Of a stretch of DNA of 42,106 nt, positions 35,320-42,106 are shown in pieces (the stretch's first letter is position 1; each line of letters starts with the position of its first letter). The notes beneath the pieces are model-generated. The model did no database searches. It had not been told where the DNA came from and worked only from the letters and a program-made list of their open reading frames with translations. The translations under genes were made by a program, and so were the position numbers. This DNA comes from an uncultured Myxococcales bacterium (lineage in GTDB: Bacteria > Myxococcota_A > Bradymonadia > UBA7976 > UBA1532), in contig CAINDO010000666.1 of NCBI GenBank assembly GCA_903847385.1, positions 1 through 42,106 of the forward strand. The letters are read 5' to 3'.

Positions 35320-36081
35320 ATGCTCCTCGCCCCCGTCCTCGTGCTCGGCTTCGGCGTCGGCGGCCTCCTCGGCCTGCTGGGCGCCGGCGGCTCGTTGCTC
35401 ACGCTGCCGCTCCTCACCGAGTACCTGGGCCTCGACCCGCACCGCGCCGCCGCGACCTCGCTCGTGGTCGTCGGCGCGACCGCCCTGGCCGGCCTCGTGG
35501 CCCACGCCCGGGCCGGGCGCGTGGACTTTCGCGCGGGTGCCCTCTTCGGCGGCGGCGGGCTCGTCGGGGCGTCGGCCGGCGGCTTCGTGGGGGGTCACCT
35601 GCCGGCGGGCGCCGTCCTGATGGCCTTCGCGGCGCTCCTGCTCGTGGCCGCCGCGACGCTGCTCATCGACCCCGCCCCGCCCACGGGCCCGGCGCCGAGC
35701 GCGCGCCAAAGGGTCACGCGGGGCCTCGCCGCGGGCGCCGGCGTGGGGTTCGTCGGCGGCCTCGTGGGCGCCGGCGGCGGTTTCCTGGTGGTCCCCGCGC
35801 TGCTGTACCTGGGCCGCCTGCCGCTGCCCCGGGCCATCGGCACTTCGCTGCTCGTGGTCGTGCTCAACGCGCTCGGCGGCGTGGTCGGTTACAGCGCGCA
35901 CCTGGACCTGGACTGGCACCTCGCGGGCGCGCTCTCGGCCGCGATGGTGCTCGGCAGCCTGGCGGGCGCGCGGCTCACCGGCGACCTGAGCCGCGAGACC
36001 CTGCGCCGCGGCTTCGCCACCCTGCTGGTGGTGGTCGGGGGGGCGCTCCTGTGGCGCCACCTGCCCGTCGGCCTGCCGTGA
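35320..36081 (+). CDS. TSUP-family (TauE/SafE-like) membrane transporter
   Basis: A 253-residue protein from ATG 35320. A TTG at 35260 in the same frame would add 20 hydrophilic residues ahead of the first helix. It has about eight membrane helices in two similar halves, each opened by the family signature: GLLGLLGAGGSLLTLPLL and GFVGGLVGAGGGFLVVPALL. TSUP proteins export organosulfonates, sulfite or similar small anions, and the substrate cannot be assigned from sequence. A purine-rich AGAGGGGG precedes the ATG. Shared control with the divergent Usp gene through the 35209-35238 palindromes is plausible. Confidence 0.9.
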   Translation: MLLAPVLVLGFGVGGLLGLLGAGGSLLTLPLLTEYLGLDPHRAAATSLVVVGATALAGLVAHARAGRVDFRAGALFGGGGLVGASAGGFVGGHLPAGAVLMAFAALLLVAAATLLIDPAPPTGPAPSARQRVTRGLAAGAGVGFVGGLVGAGGGFLVVPALLYLGRLPLPRAIGTSLLVVVLNALGGVVGYSAHLDLDWHLAGALSAAMVLGSLAGARLTGDLSRETLRRGFATLLVVVGGALLWRHLPVGLP

Positions 36082-36177
36082 GCCCCGGACCTGCCCGGCG
36101 TCAAGTCGCGCGTCAAACCTGACGAGACCGCGCCCGTAACGGCGTCTGAAGAGACGGAACCGAGCGGGAGTGCGGCG

Positions 36178-37695
36178 ATGCGTGCGACGAACCGAGGGCT
36201 CACGGGCCTGCTGCTGGGTGTTCTGCTGGGCTGCGAGCCCACACTGCTCCCCGAGGACGCCGCGGTGGGTGGCGCGGCCGCCGGCGGCGGGACCGGCGAG
36301 GGCATCACCGGGGGCAGCGCCACCGGGGAGGGGATCATCGGCGACGCGGCGCGCCCCGACGCCGCGGACGCCGCGGCCACCCCAGTCCCCGACGCCACCC
36401 CCACCCCAGTCCCCGACGCCGCCGTCGAGCCCGCCCCCTGCGCCGCCGGCGCCCAAGGCCTCTGTGAGATCGGCGACCGCATCGGTTCGCACTTCTGCGG
36501 CTGGAACCAGTCCTGGTCCCGCTGCATCGCGCCCGTGGATGTCTGCGGCGACGGCCTGGACAACGACCACGACGGCGTCGTCGACGACCACTGCCAGCCC
36601 GAGGCGAACGACTGCGTCGGCGGGGGCGGAGCGTGCCCCGAGTGGTTCCAGATCTGCATCTTCGGCACCTGCGTGGACGACGAGTGGAACCTCGACTTCC
36701 CCACCTGCACCGACAGCGCCGACTGCCCGGGTTTCGCCACCTGCGACGACGACGGCCTCTGCGTGGCGCGGGACTGCGACTGGGCCGAGGAGGACTGCCC
36801 CTCGGGCGCTTACTGCGGCGAGGGCCTCTGCCGCACGCCCCATTGCGCGCCGGACGCCTTCGAGCCCGACGACGCCGTCGAGGCGGCCCGCGCCCTCGTG
36901 CCCGGCGCCCCGCCCCAGCTCCACTCGGTCTGCGGCGGTCCCGACCGGCTCTTCGTCGACGCCGCGGGGGGCGAAGCGTATCGCTTGAGTTTCGACGCGC
37001 AGATCGGGCACCGCGTGACGATTGGGGACGGGCCGACCCTCGCGGAGCCGCTGCGCGTCGACGTCGTGGCCCCGGCGAACGGTCGGCTTCCCATCGTGCT
37101 CGACCGGGGGCCGTGGCCGGGCTCCCAGGGCACCCCCGCCGGTCTTCGCGTCTCGCTCGCGCATTTGGGGCCGGCGCTGCCCGCCGGGGCGGCGTGTGTG
37201 CCCGGGGGCGACGCGGTCTGCGCCACGGGCCTGCGCTGCAGCCTCGCCCCGGGGGCGGACGCGACGACCTGCCGGCCGACGCCGCGCGTCGACGCTTTCA
37301 CCGCCCACGCCTTCGACGGCTTCGCCACGGCCTTCGCCGTCGAGGGGTTCGCCCCGGACGGGCTGCCCGCGGACGCTCGCCTGATGCGAGGCGACGGCCG
37401 CCCCACCTGGGGCGGCACGCTGTGGGCGGACGCGCTGCCCGGCGACCGCTTCGAGCTCGTGTTCGTGAACCTGGACGTTCAGGAGTGGACCCTCGGCGGC
37501 CCCCTGGCGCTGCAGCTCTCGGATCCCGTCGGGCCGTTCTTCGCGAGCGTGACGGACGCGGCCCTATCCGGGCCGGCCGAGGTGGTCGCCGGCGCGCGCT
37601 GCGACCCCTACGGAACGGTGCGGGCCTGCGCCGCGGGCCTGACCTGTGTTCAGCCCGAGGGTGCGTGGGCGGGCCGCTGCGCCGCGTCGCCATGA
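36178..37695 (+). CDS. Cys-rich lipoprotein of unknown function
   Basis: A 505-residue protein with a strong start (ATG 36178, GGGAG upstream) and lipobox LLGC (Cys19). A Gly/Thr then Pro/Asp/Ala linker runs to about residue 84. Then come CGDGLDNDHDGVVDDHC, an Asp-rich loop like the metal-binding repeats of MopE-type proteins, and several CxxDxDC modules (CTDSADCPGFATC, CPSGAYCGEGLC). Residues about 222-505 form two strand-rich domains. No catalytic motif is seen. It is typical of myxobacterial surface lipoproteins and stands alone between the transporter and the oxidoreductase. Confidence 0.88.
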   Translation: MRATNRGLTGLLLGVLLGCEPTLLPEDAAVGGAAAGGGTGEGITGGSATGEGIIGDAARPDAADAAATPVPDATPTPVPDAAVEPAPCAAGAQGLCEIGDRIGSHFCGWNQSWSRCIAPVDVCGDGLDNDHDGVVDDHCQPEANDCVGGGGACPEWFQICIFGTCVDDEWNLDFPTCTDSADCPGFATCDDDGLCVARDCDWAEEDCPSGAYCGEGLCRTPHCAPDAFEPDDAVEAARALVPGAPPQLHSVCGGPDRLFVDAAGGEAYRLSFDAQIGHRVTIGDGPTLAEPLRVDVVAPANGRLPIVLDRGPWPGSQGTPAGLRVSLAHLGPALPAGAACVPGGDAVCATGLRCSLAPGADATTCRPTPRVDAFTAHAFDGFATAFAVEGFAPDGLPADARLMRGDGRPTWGGTLWADALPGDRFELVFVNLDVQEWTLGGPLALQLSDPVGPFFASVTDAALSGPAEVVAGARCDPYGTVRACAAGLTCVQPEGAWAGRCAASP

Positions 37696-37747
37696 CGCCG
37701 CGTCGCGTGGGGGCGCGCGCGGGCCGCCAGCGTGTTATGACCGCCCC

Positions 37748-38719
37748 ATGCACGTCATGGGACAGCCCACCTGGGCACCGACCGATCCGCTGATTCCCCT
37801 GGAGCTTCCGACCCCGCAGCCGCTGGATGGCGAGCTGCGCGTGTCCGTGCGCGCCATCGGCGTCAACCCCGTGGACTGGAAGATGCGCAGCCGGGGGCCC
37901 CTGCGCCTCGCCGCGCGCCTGCTCGGCCCCGCCGCGCCGTTCGTGCCCGGCGTCGACTTCGCCGGCGTGGTGGACGCCGTGGGCCGGGGCGTGTCCGAGG
38001 TCCGCGTCGGCGACCGCGTGGTCGGTGGCACGGATTTCTCGCGCGGCCAACGCGGCTCCTACGCCGACACGGTCATCGCGCGGCCCGACCAGGTCCACGT
38101 GCTGCCCGACTCGGTGTCCTTCGAGACGGCCGGGGCGCTGCCGGTGGCCGGCGTGACCGCCTGGATGTCCGTGGTCGACCTCGGCGGCCTGCGCGAGGCC
38201 CCCGCGGACCGCAAGCGCGTGCTGGTCATCGGCGCCTCCGGCGGTGTGGGTCAGTTGGCGGTCCAGGTCGCCCGCGCCGAGGGGGCCTTCACGGTCGGGG
38301 TGTGCTCCGGCCGCAACGCCGAGCGCGTCCGGGCGCTCGGCGCGGACGAGGTCCTGGACTATCAGGCCGGCGACCCCCTCGTCGCCGCGCGCGCCTTCGC
38401 GCCGTTCCAGGTGGTCGTGGACTGCGCGGGGGGCTACTCGCCGGCCGCCTGCCGCGCGCTGCTCAGGTCCGGCGGCCGGCACATCATGGTGCCGGGCGAG
38501 ACGGCCGGCGCCGTGCTGCAGATGCTCGTGCCGCCGTTCTCGTCTCGATTGCTGCTCGGGCGCGTCACCACGGAGCGGCTCGCCCCGCTCGTGGCCCTGC
38601 TCGCCCAGGACCGCCTGCGTGTCGAGATCGCCCACCGCCTGCCCCTCGCGGAGGCCGAGCAGGCCCACGCGCTGAGTCAGTCCGGGCGCGTGGCGGGCAA
38701 GATCGTGCTCGTGCCCTGA
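37748..38719 (+). CDS. MDR-superfamily quinone-oxidoreductase-like enzyme (zinc-free)
   Basis: A 323-residue protein starting at ATG 37748. It has an N-terminal GroES-like domain (VRAIGVNPVDWKMR...PFVPGVDFAGVVDAVG..V...VGDRVVG) and an NAD(P)-binding Rossmann domain with VLVIGASGGVGQLAVQVAR near 158-176 and ALGADEVLDY. The Cys/His zinc ligands of alcohol dehydrogenases are absent, as in NADPH:quinone reductases. It probably reduces quinones or enones with NADPH. Its stop codon lies within a palindrome shared with the convergent PilZ gene. Confidence 0.93.
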   Translation: MHVMGQPTWAPTDPLIPLELPTPQPLDGELRVSVRAIGVNPVDWKMRSRGPLRLAARLLGPAAPFVPGVDFAGVVDAVGRGVSEVRVGDRVVGGTDFSRGQRGSYADTVIARPDQVHVLPDSVSFETAGALPVAGVTAWMSVVDLGGLREAPADRKRVLVIGASGGVGQLAVQVARAEGAFTVGVCSGRNAERVRALGADEVLDYQAGDPLVAARAFAPFQVVVDCAGGYSPAACRALLRSGGRHIMVPGETAGAVLQMLVPPFSSRLLLGRVTTERLAPLVALLAQDRLRVEIAHRLPLAEAEQAHALSQSGRVAGKIVLVP

Positions 38720-38735
38720 CGCCCCGGGGGCGTCA
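38717..38735. terminator. Shared palindrome covering both convergent stop codons
   Basis: TGACGCCCC-G-GGGGCGTCA: perfect 9-bp arms around a single G. The TGA of the oxidoreductase (38717-38719) and the TGA of the PilZ gene (38733-38735, minus strand) are the outer ends of the arms. A very stable hairpin is possible in both transcripts. There is no T-run, so termination may be weak or Rho-assisted. Confidence 0.5.
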
Positions 38736-39899
38736 CATCACGTAGGTCATCGCGTCGGCGGCCAGCGCGCGGAAGCCCCGGGCCGAGGCGCGCGGCGTGT
38801 CCTCGAACGCGCACCCGATCCGCAGGTGGCCCTCGTCGAAGGCCTCGCGGTGCCGCACCGCCAGCGAGCCCCGGCACCGGCGCCCGGCCGCCAGGAAGTC
38901 GAAGGTCAGGCCGTCGTCGAGCAGGTCCGCACACGCCGTCGGCAGGCGCAGGCCCACGCCGCCGGGGGAGAGGTCGAGCAGGCGAGGCGTCGGCAGGTCC
39001 TCGCCGGTGGCGGTCCGCAGGCCGAAGCGCAGCGAGAGCCCCATCAGCCCGCGCCGGATGGCCCGCCGCTCGAGCAACAGGACCGTCTTCGGGGACTCGA
39101 TCCGCCACTCGCGCCGGCTCGTGGAGACCATTCGCGCCACGAACGCGAGCGTCGTGCCCTGGACCAGTGCGAAGAGCGTCACGTCGCTCCCCGGGACGAG
39201 GCTGTGCGCCTCCGGGCCCTCGATGGGCATCAGCCGCAGGGACTCGACCTCGGCGTGCTCGTCCGCGGCCTCGGGGCCGAGCAGCAGGCGACAGGGCGTT
39301 CCGATCCCCGTCGCCGCATCCAGCAGCAGCAGGGGCGTCGGCGAGTGGGCGGCGGCGAGCAGGGCGCCGCGCAGCCGCACCGGCGAGTGAATCTCGCACT
39401 TGCTCGCCCGCGCGCGGCCGCGGCTGGCGATGAACCCCTCGAACATCCGCTCCGCGGCCTCGCTGCTCGCGTCGTGGCCCGGGGTCGTCGGGTACGTCAG
39501 CGCGAAGTCCGGCACACGCAGCATCAGGCCGCCCGGGGCCGAGGGCAGCACGAACCCGCCGCCCATGGTCCAGTCCCGGCCCTGCCGCCAGGACACGTTG
39601 AGCCAGTCTCCGGGGCGGGGGTTGAGCCGCGAGGTCGAGCGCTGTACCGCAAGCCCGAGGAGCACCGAGGACTCTCCCGGATCGGCCCGCTGAATCTCCG
39701 CAGCCAGGGGCTCCGGCTGCTCGGGTGCGCCCAGCCACACCCTGCCCGGCCCGGTGCCCGTGCCCAACTGCGCGAGGACGGCGTCGCCGGTGCAGGCGCC
39801 CCCCAGGTGGACCCGCGGCGCGCTGGCGTCCCAGAAGGAGTCCAGGCCCTCCGAGAGCAGATTCCCCGAGGACGAACGACGACGAGCGGTGGCGAGCAT
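38733..39899 (-). CDS. PilZ-domain c-di-GMP receptor, YcgR-like C-terminus
   Basis: A 388-residue protein from ATG 39899. A GTG at 39932 is an alternative, with neither start having a strong ribosome site. The first 190 residues are unrecognised, with a duplicated-looking layout. Residues about 220-305 resemble the YcgR N-domain (VPGSDVTLFALVQGTTLAFVARMVS). The PilZ domain follows with RRAIR (the RxxxR motif) and DLSPGGVGLRL (DxSxxG), the two c-di-GMP contacts, both intact. It likely couples c-di-GMP to motility, exopolysaccharide or transcription. No flagellar or pilus gene is nearby. Confidence 0.9.
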   Translation of the reverse strand: MLATARRRSSSGNLLSEGLDSFWDASAPRVHLGGACTGDAVLAQLGTGTGPGRVWLGAPEQPEPLAAEIQRADPGESSVLLGLAVQRSTSRLNPRPGDWLNVSWRQGRDWTMGGGFVLPSAPGGLMLRVPDFALTYPTTPGHDASSEAAERMFEGFIASRGRARASKCEIHSPVRLRGALLAAAHSPTPLLLLDAATGIGTPCRLLLGPEAADEHAEVESLRLMPIEGPEAHSLVPGSDVTLFALVQGTTLAFVARMVSTSRREWRIESPKTVLLLERRAIRRGLMGLSLRFGLRTATGEDLPTPRLLDLSPGGVGLRLPTACADLLDDGLTFDFLAAGRRCRGSLAVRHREAFDEGHLRIGCAFEDTPRASARGFRALAADAMTYVM

Positions 39900-40001
39900 G
39901 GGGTCGACCTGAGTTGCAAATCTTCCACACACTCTTTCAGTTCGTTTTCCTCACGCAAACGGCAGTGATCCGGGGCGGCATCCGGGTATTCCCGGGTCAA
40001 C

Positions 40002-40033
40002 TCAATGGATAAAAATATCTTGTTATCCATTGA
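40002..40033. promoter_or_regulatory. AT-rich 11-bp-arm palindrome upstream of the fasciclin gene
   Basis: TCAATGGATAA (40002-40012) and TTATCCATTGA (40023-40033) are exact reverse complements with a 10-nt spacer, in one of the few AT-rich patches of the window. It lies 65 nt before the fasciclin start and about 100 nt upstream of the divergent PilZ start. It is most likely an operator for a dimeric regulator; the family is not identifiable. Confidence 0.6.
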
Positions 40034-40097
40034 TAGCGTCGTTACCTTGGGGGTGTCAGCGGTCGATGGCGACCGCCGAAGTCGACCCGGAGACGCC

Positions 40098-40688
40098 ATG
40101 AAAACGATGCTCCCCACCCTGTTCGTCGGTGTCGCGCTCCTCGGCTGTGCCCAGGAGGCCGCCGCGCCCGCCGCTGCGCCCGCCGCCGCCGCCAGCGCGC
40201 GCCCCAAACCCGCCGCCACGCAGGCGCCCGCGCAGCCCACCGCCGCCCCGGCCCCCAAGCCGGACAACGAGAAGACGGTCGTCGACGTCGCCCTCGGCTC
40301 CCCGGACCACACCACCCTCGTCGCCGCCCTGAAGGCCGCGGATCTGGTGGTCACCCTGAACAGCCCCGGCGGCGTCTACACGGTCTTCGCGCCGACGAAC
40401 GCCGCCTTCGAGAAGCTCCCGCCGGGCACGGTCGAGAACCTGCTGAAGCCGGACCAGAAGCTCGCCCTCAAGGGTGTGCTCCAGCACCACGCCACGGTGC
40501 CCATCTACAAGCTGACCGACCTGAAGGACGGCCAGGTGCTCGCCATGGCGGACGGCAAGAAGGTCACCGTGCACGTCGCGGCCGACGGCAAAGTGAGCGT
40601 CGAGGGGGCCAACGTGCTGGCCTCGGTGCCCGCCCTCAACGGCATCGTGCACGTCGTCGACGCCGTGATCGTCCCGCCGGCGCAGTAA
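40098..40688 (+). CDS. Fasciclin-domain lipoprotein
   Basis: A 196-residue protein. ATG 40098 is chosen (GGAG 5 nt upstream); the open frame from 40005 would overlap the palindrome. The lipobox is LLGC (Cys17), followed by an Ala/Pro linker to about 62. The FAS1 domain spans about 65-196: DVALGSPDHTTLVAALKAADL, YTVFAPTNAAFEKLP, LLKPDQKLALKGVLQHHA and the H-box-like NGIVHVVDAVIVPP. Fasciclin domains mediate adhesion or weak protein contacts at the surface. It is followed 112 nt downstream by nosZ in the same direction. Confidence 0.95.
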   Translation: MKTMLPTLFVGVALLGCAQEAAAPAAAPAAAASARPKPAATQAPAQPTAAPAPKPDNEKTVVDVALGSPDHTTLVAALKAADLVVTLNSPGGVYTVFAPTNAAFEKLPPGTVENLLKPDQKLALKGVLQHHATVPIYKLTDLKDGQVLAMADGKKVTVHVAADGKVSVEGANVLASVPALNGIVHVVDAVIVPPAQ

Positions 40689-40800
40689 GGGCGCGTCGGG
40701 ACCAGTCATCAGAAACATTGTCGGGCGCTCGTCGGGCCGGCCAGGGGGCCGCGCCGCCCGCAGACGTGCGCCCTGGGTGCGCGTGTGTGGAGGAACACAG

Positions 40801-42106
40801 ATGAACACGCAGTCGTCGCCGAGTCGCGAACACAAGAACAGAACGCCGCGCGTGGCGCTGGCCGCCGCGGCCCTCGTCGCCGGGGTCCTGGGCTGCCAGC
40901 CGCCTGCCAAGCCGGGCAGCGCGCCGCCCTCGGCCGCCCCCGGCAGCGCCGCCGGCCTGGGCGCCTCCAACGCCATCCAGGACCTGATGGCCGCCCGGGG
41001 CCTGAGCGAGGCGGATGTCGAGGGCGCGCTGAAGACCTACGTGCCCTCGGGCAAACGCGACGATTACATGATCTTCGCCTCCGGCGGCCACGGCGGGCAG
41101 GTCCTCGTCATGGGCGTGCCCTCGATGCGCCTGCTCAAGGTCATCGGTGTGTTCACACCGGAGCCGTGGCAGGGCTATGGCTACGGCGGTGACTCGTCCA
41201 AGCTCATCGACGGCGCCGGGCAGGCCGGCCACAAACTCGGCTGGGCGGACGTGCACCACCCCAACCTGTCCGAGACCAACGGCGACTACGACGGCCAGTT
41301 CCTGTTCGTCAACGACAAGTCCAACGGCCGCGTGGCCGTGGTGGACCTCGAGGACTTCGCGACGAAACAGATCGTCACGAACCCCATCGTGGGCTCGGAT
41401 CACGGCGGCGCGTTCGTCGACCCGAACACGAACTATGTCATCGAGACCAGCCAGTACCCCGTGCCCTTCGGCCGCAAGTACGCGCCCCTGAGCGAATACA
41501 AGGAGAAGTACCGCGGCCTGGCGATGTTCTGGAAGTTCGACCGCGAGAAGGGCCGCATCGACGTGGCCAACTCCTGGGCCATCGAGCTGCCGCCCTACAC
41601 TCAGGATCTGGCCGACGCCGGCAAACTGGACTCCGATGGCTGGGCCTACATCAACTCGTTCAACACCGAGATGGCCACGGGCGGCACGCTGGACAAGAAG
41701 CCACCCATCGAGGCCGGCGCGTCGCAGAACGACATGGACTTTCTGCATGTCATCAACTGGAAGAAGGCCGAGAGCCTCGTCGCCGCCGGCAAGACCGAGA
41801 CCATCGAGGGCGTGCGGGTCATCCGCATGACCGTCGCCGCGGACGAGGGTGTGTTGACGCTGGTGGGCGAGCCCAAGTCGCCCCACGGCTGCGACGTGAC
41901 GCCCGACGGCAAGCAGGTCGTCGTCGGCGGCAAGCTGGACACCCACGCCACGGTCTACGGCGTGGCCAAGATGAAGGCCCTCATCGAGCAGAAGAAGTTC
42001 GAGGGCAAGGACGCCTACGGCATCCCCATCATGGCCTTCAAGGACGCCATCGATGGCCAGGTCGAGATCGGCCTGGGGCCCTTGCACACCGTGTTCGACG
42101 ACAAGG
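40801..42106 (+). CDS. nosZ: Nitrous oxide reductase, clade II-like, with lipoprotein-type signal (3' end outside window)
   Basis: The first 435 codons, open to the right edge. ATG 40801 has GGAGG 7 nt upstream. The enzyme reduces N2O to N2 in the periplasm using the CuZ and CuA centres. Visible in the seven-bladed propeller are FASGGHGGQVLVMG, VFTPEPWQGYGYG, DVHHPNLSETNGDYDG (His152, His153), VGSDHGG (His201), SPHGCDVTPDGK (His362), DTHATVYG and GLGPLHTVFD (His429), which include the CuZ histidine ligands of this stretch. The CuA domain lies beyond the edge. The leader lacks a twin-arginine motif, so it belongs with Sec-exported (clade II) forms. It has a lipobox VLGC (Cys32), which would tether it to a membrane. 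Confidence 0.95.
   Translation, partial: MNTQSSPSREHKNRTPRVALAAAALVAGVLGCQPPAKPGSAPPSAAPGSAAGLGASNAIQDLMAARGLSEADVEGALKTYVPSGKRDDYMIFASGGHGGQVLVMGVPSMRLLKVIGVFTPEPWQGYGYGGDSSKLIDGAGQAGHKLGWADVHHPNLSETNGDYDGQFLFVNDKSNGRVAVVDLEDFATKQIVTNPIVGSDHGGAFVDPNTNYVIETSQYPVPFGRKYAPLSEYKEKYRGLAMFWKFDREKGRIDVANSWAIELPPYTQDLADAGKLDSDGWAYINSFNTEMATGGTLDKKPPIEAGASQNDMDFLHVINWKKAESLVAAGKTETIEGVRVIRMTVAADEGVLTLVGEPKSPHGCDVTPDGKQVVVGGKLDTHATVYGVAKMKALIEQKKFEGKDAYGIPIMAFKDAIDGQVEIGLGPLHTVFDDK

Noticed and set aside
39980-39995. CCGGG-TATT-CCCGG near the fasciclin promoter as a terminator
   Set aside because: Five-base arms in GC-rich DNA are expected by chance, and no T-run follows.

Overview
The window is very GC-rich DNA with tightly packed genes. 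It most likely comes from a member of the Myxococcota (myxobacteria and relatives). Two proteins end in MYXO-CTERM-like tails (Cys, one membrane helix, Arg cluster). At least eight proteins look like secreted lipoproteins. There are many Cys-rich repeats and a Ser/Thr kinase with sensor domains. Gene 3' ends and several starts had to be read from the DNA itself: the left-edge gene and nosZ run off the window, and several genes start inside longer open frames.

Layout. 1-143 (-): start of a Tat-type lipoprotein. 280-3828 (+): SNF2-family ATPase. 3928-12394 (-): a five-gene cell-surface cassette read right to left. It holds a PEGA/barrel protein split by a G9 tract, a Cys-rich lipoprotein, a lipoprotein with ZU5-like, VWA, Cys-rich and SUMF1-like domains, a barrel-like protein with a 3' frameshift, and a stand-alone SUMF1-like lipoprotein. 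The two SUMF1 segments and their 3' flanks are a duplication. 12616-13191: C-terminal remnant of an Rpn/PD-(D/E)XK transposase-type protein. 13217-18718 (+): METTL7-like methyltransferase, a caspase-fold-like lipoprotein with a lamin-tail domain, a MYXO-CTERM protein and hisS. 18831-27056 (+): one giant surface-protein frame with 14 FG-GAP-like repeats, 24 disintegrin-like units of exactly 96 nt and four Cys-rich units of exactly 450 nt, then Pro/Asp linkers and a MYXO-CTERM tail. It is interrupted by a single in-frame TAA. 27053-27502: small PH-domain membrane protein.

27541-34588 (+) is a signalling block: a zinc-ribbon/Ser-Thr kinase/PAS/degenerate cyclase fusion, a membrane protein with a decayed histidine-kinase-like end, an intact histidine kinase and an overlapping response regulator. 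After it come a universal stress protein (-) and a TSUP transporter (+), divergent around two overlapping perfect palindromes. Then a Cys-rich lipoprotein, a zinc-free MDR-type oxidoreductase, and a PilZ protein (-) which converges on the oxidoreductase over a shared palindrome. Last are a fasciclin lipoprotein preceded by an 11-bp-arm palindrome, and the first 435 codons of a clade II-like nitrous oxide reductase with a lipoprotein-type signal.

Two groups deserve most attention. The first is the giant disintegrin-array protein with its internal stop. The second is the minus-strand cassette, where two 'barrel plus SUMF1-lipoprotein' modules lie in tandem and each barrel gene carries a frame disruption. 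Housekeeping content is limited to hisS and, more loosely, the SNF2 ATPase.
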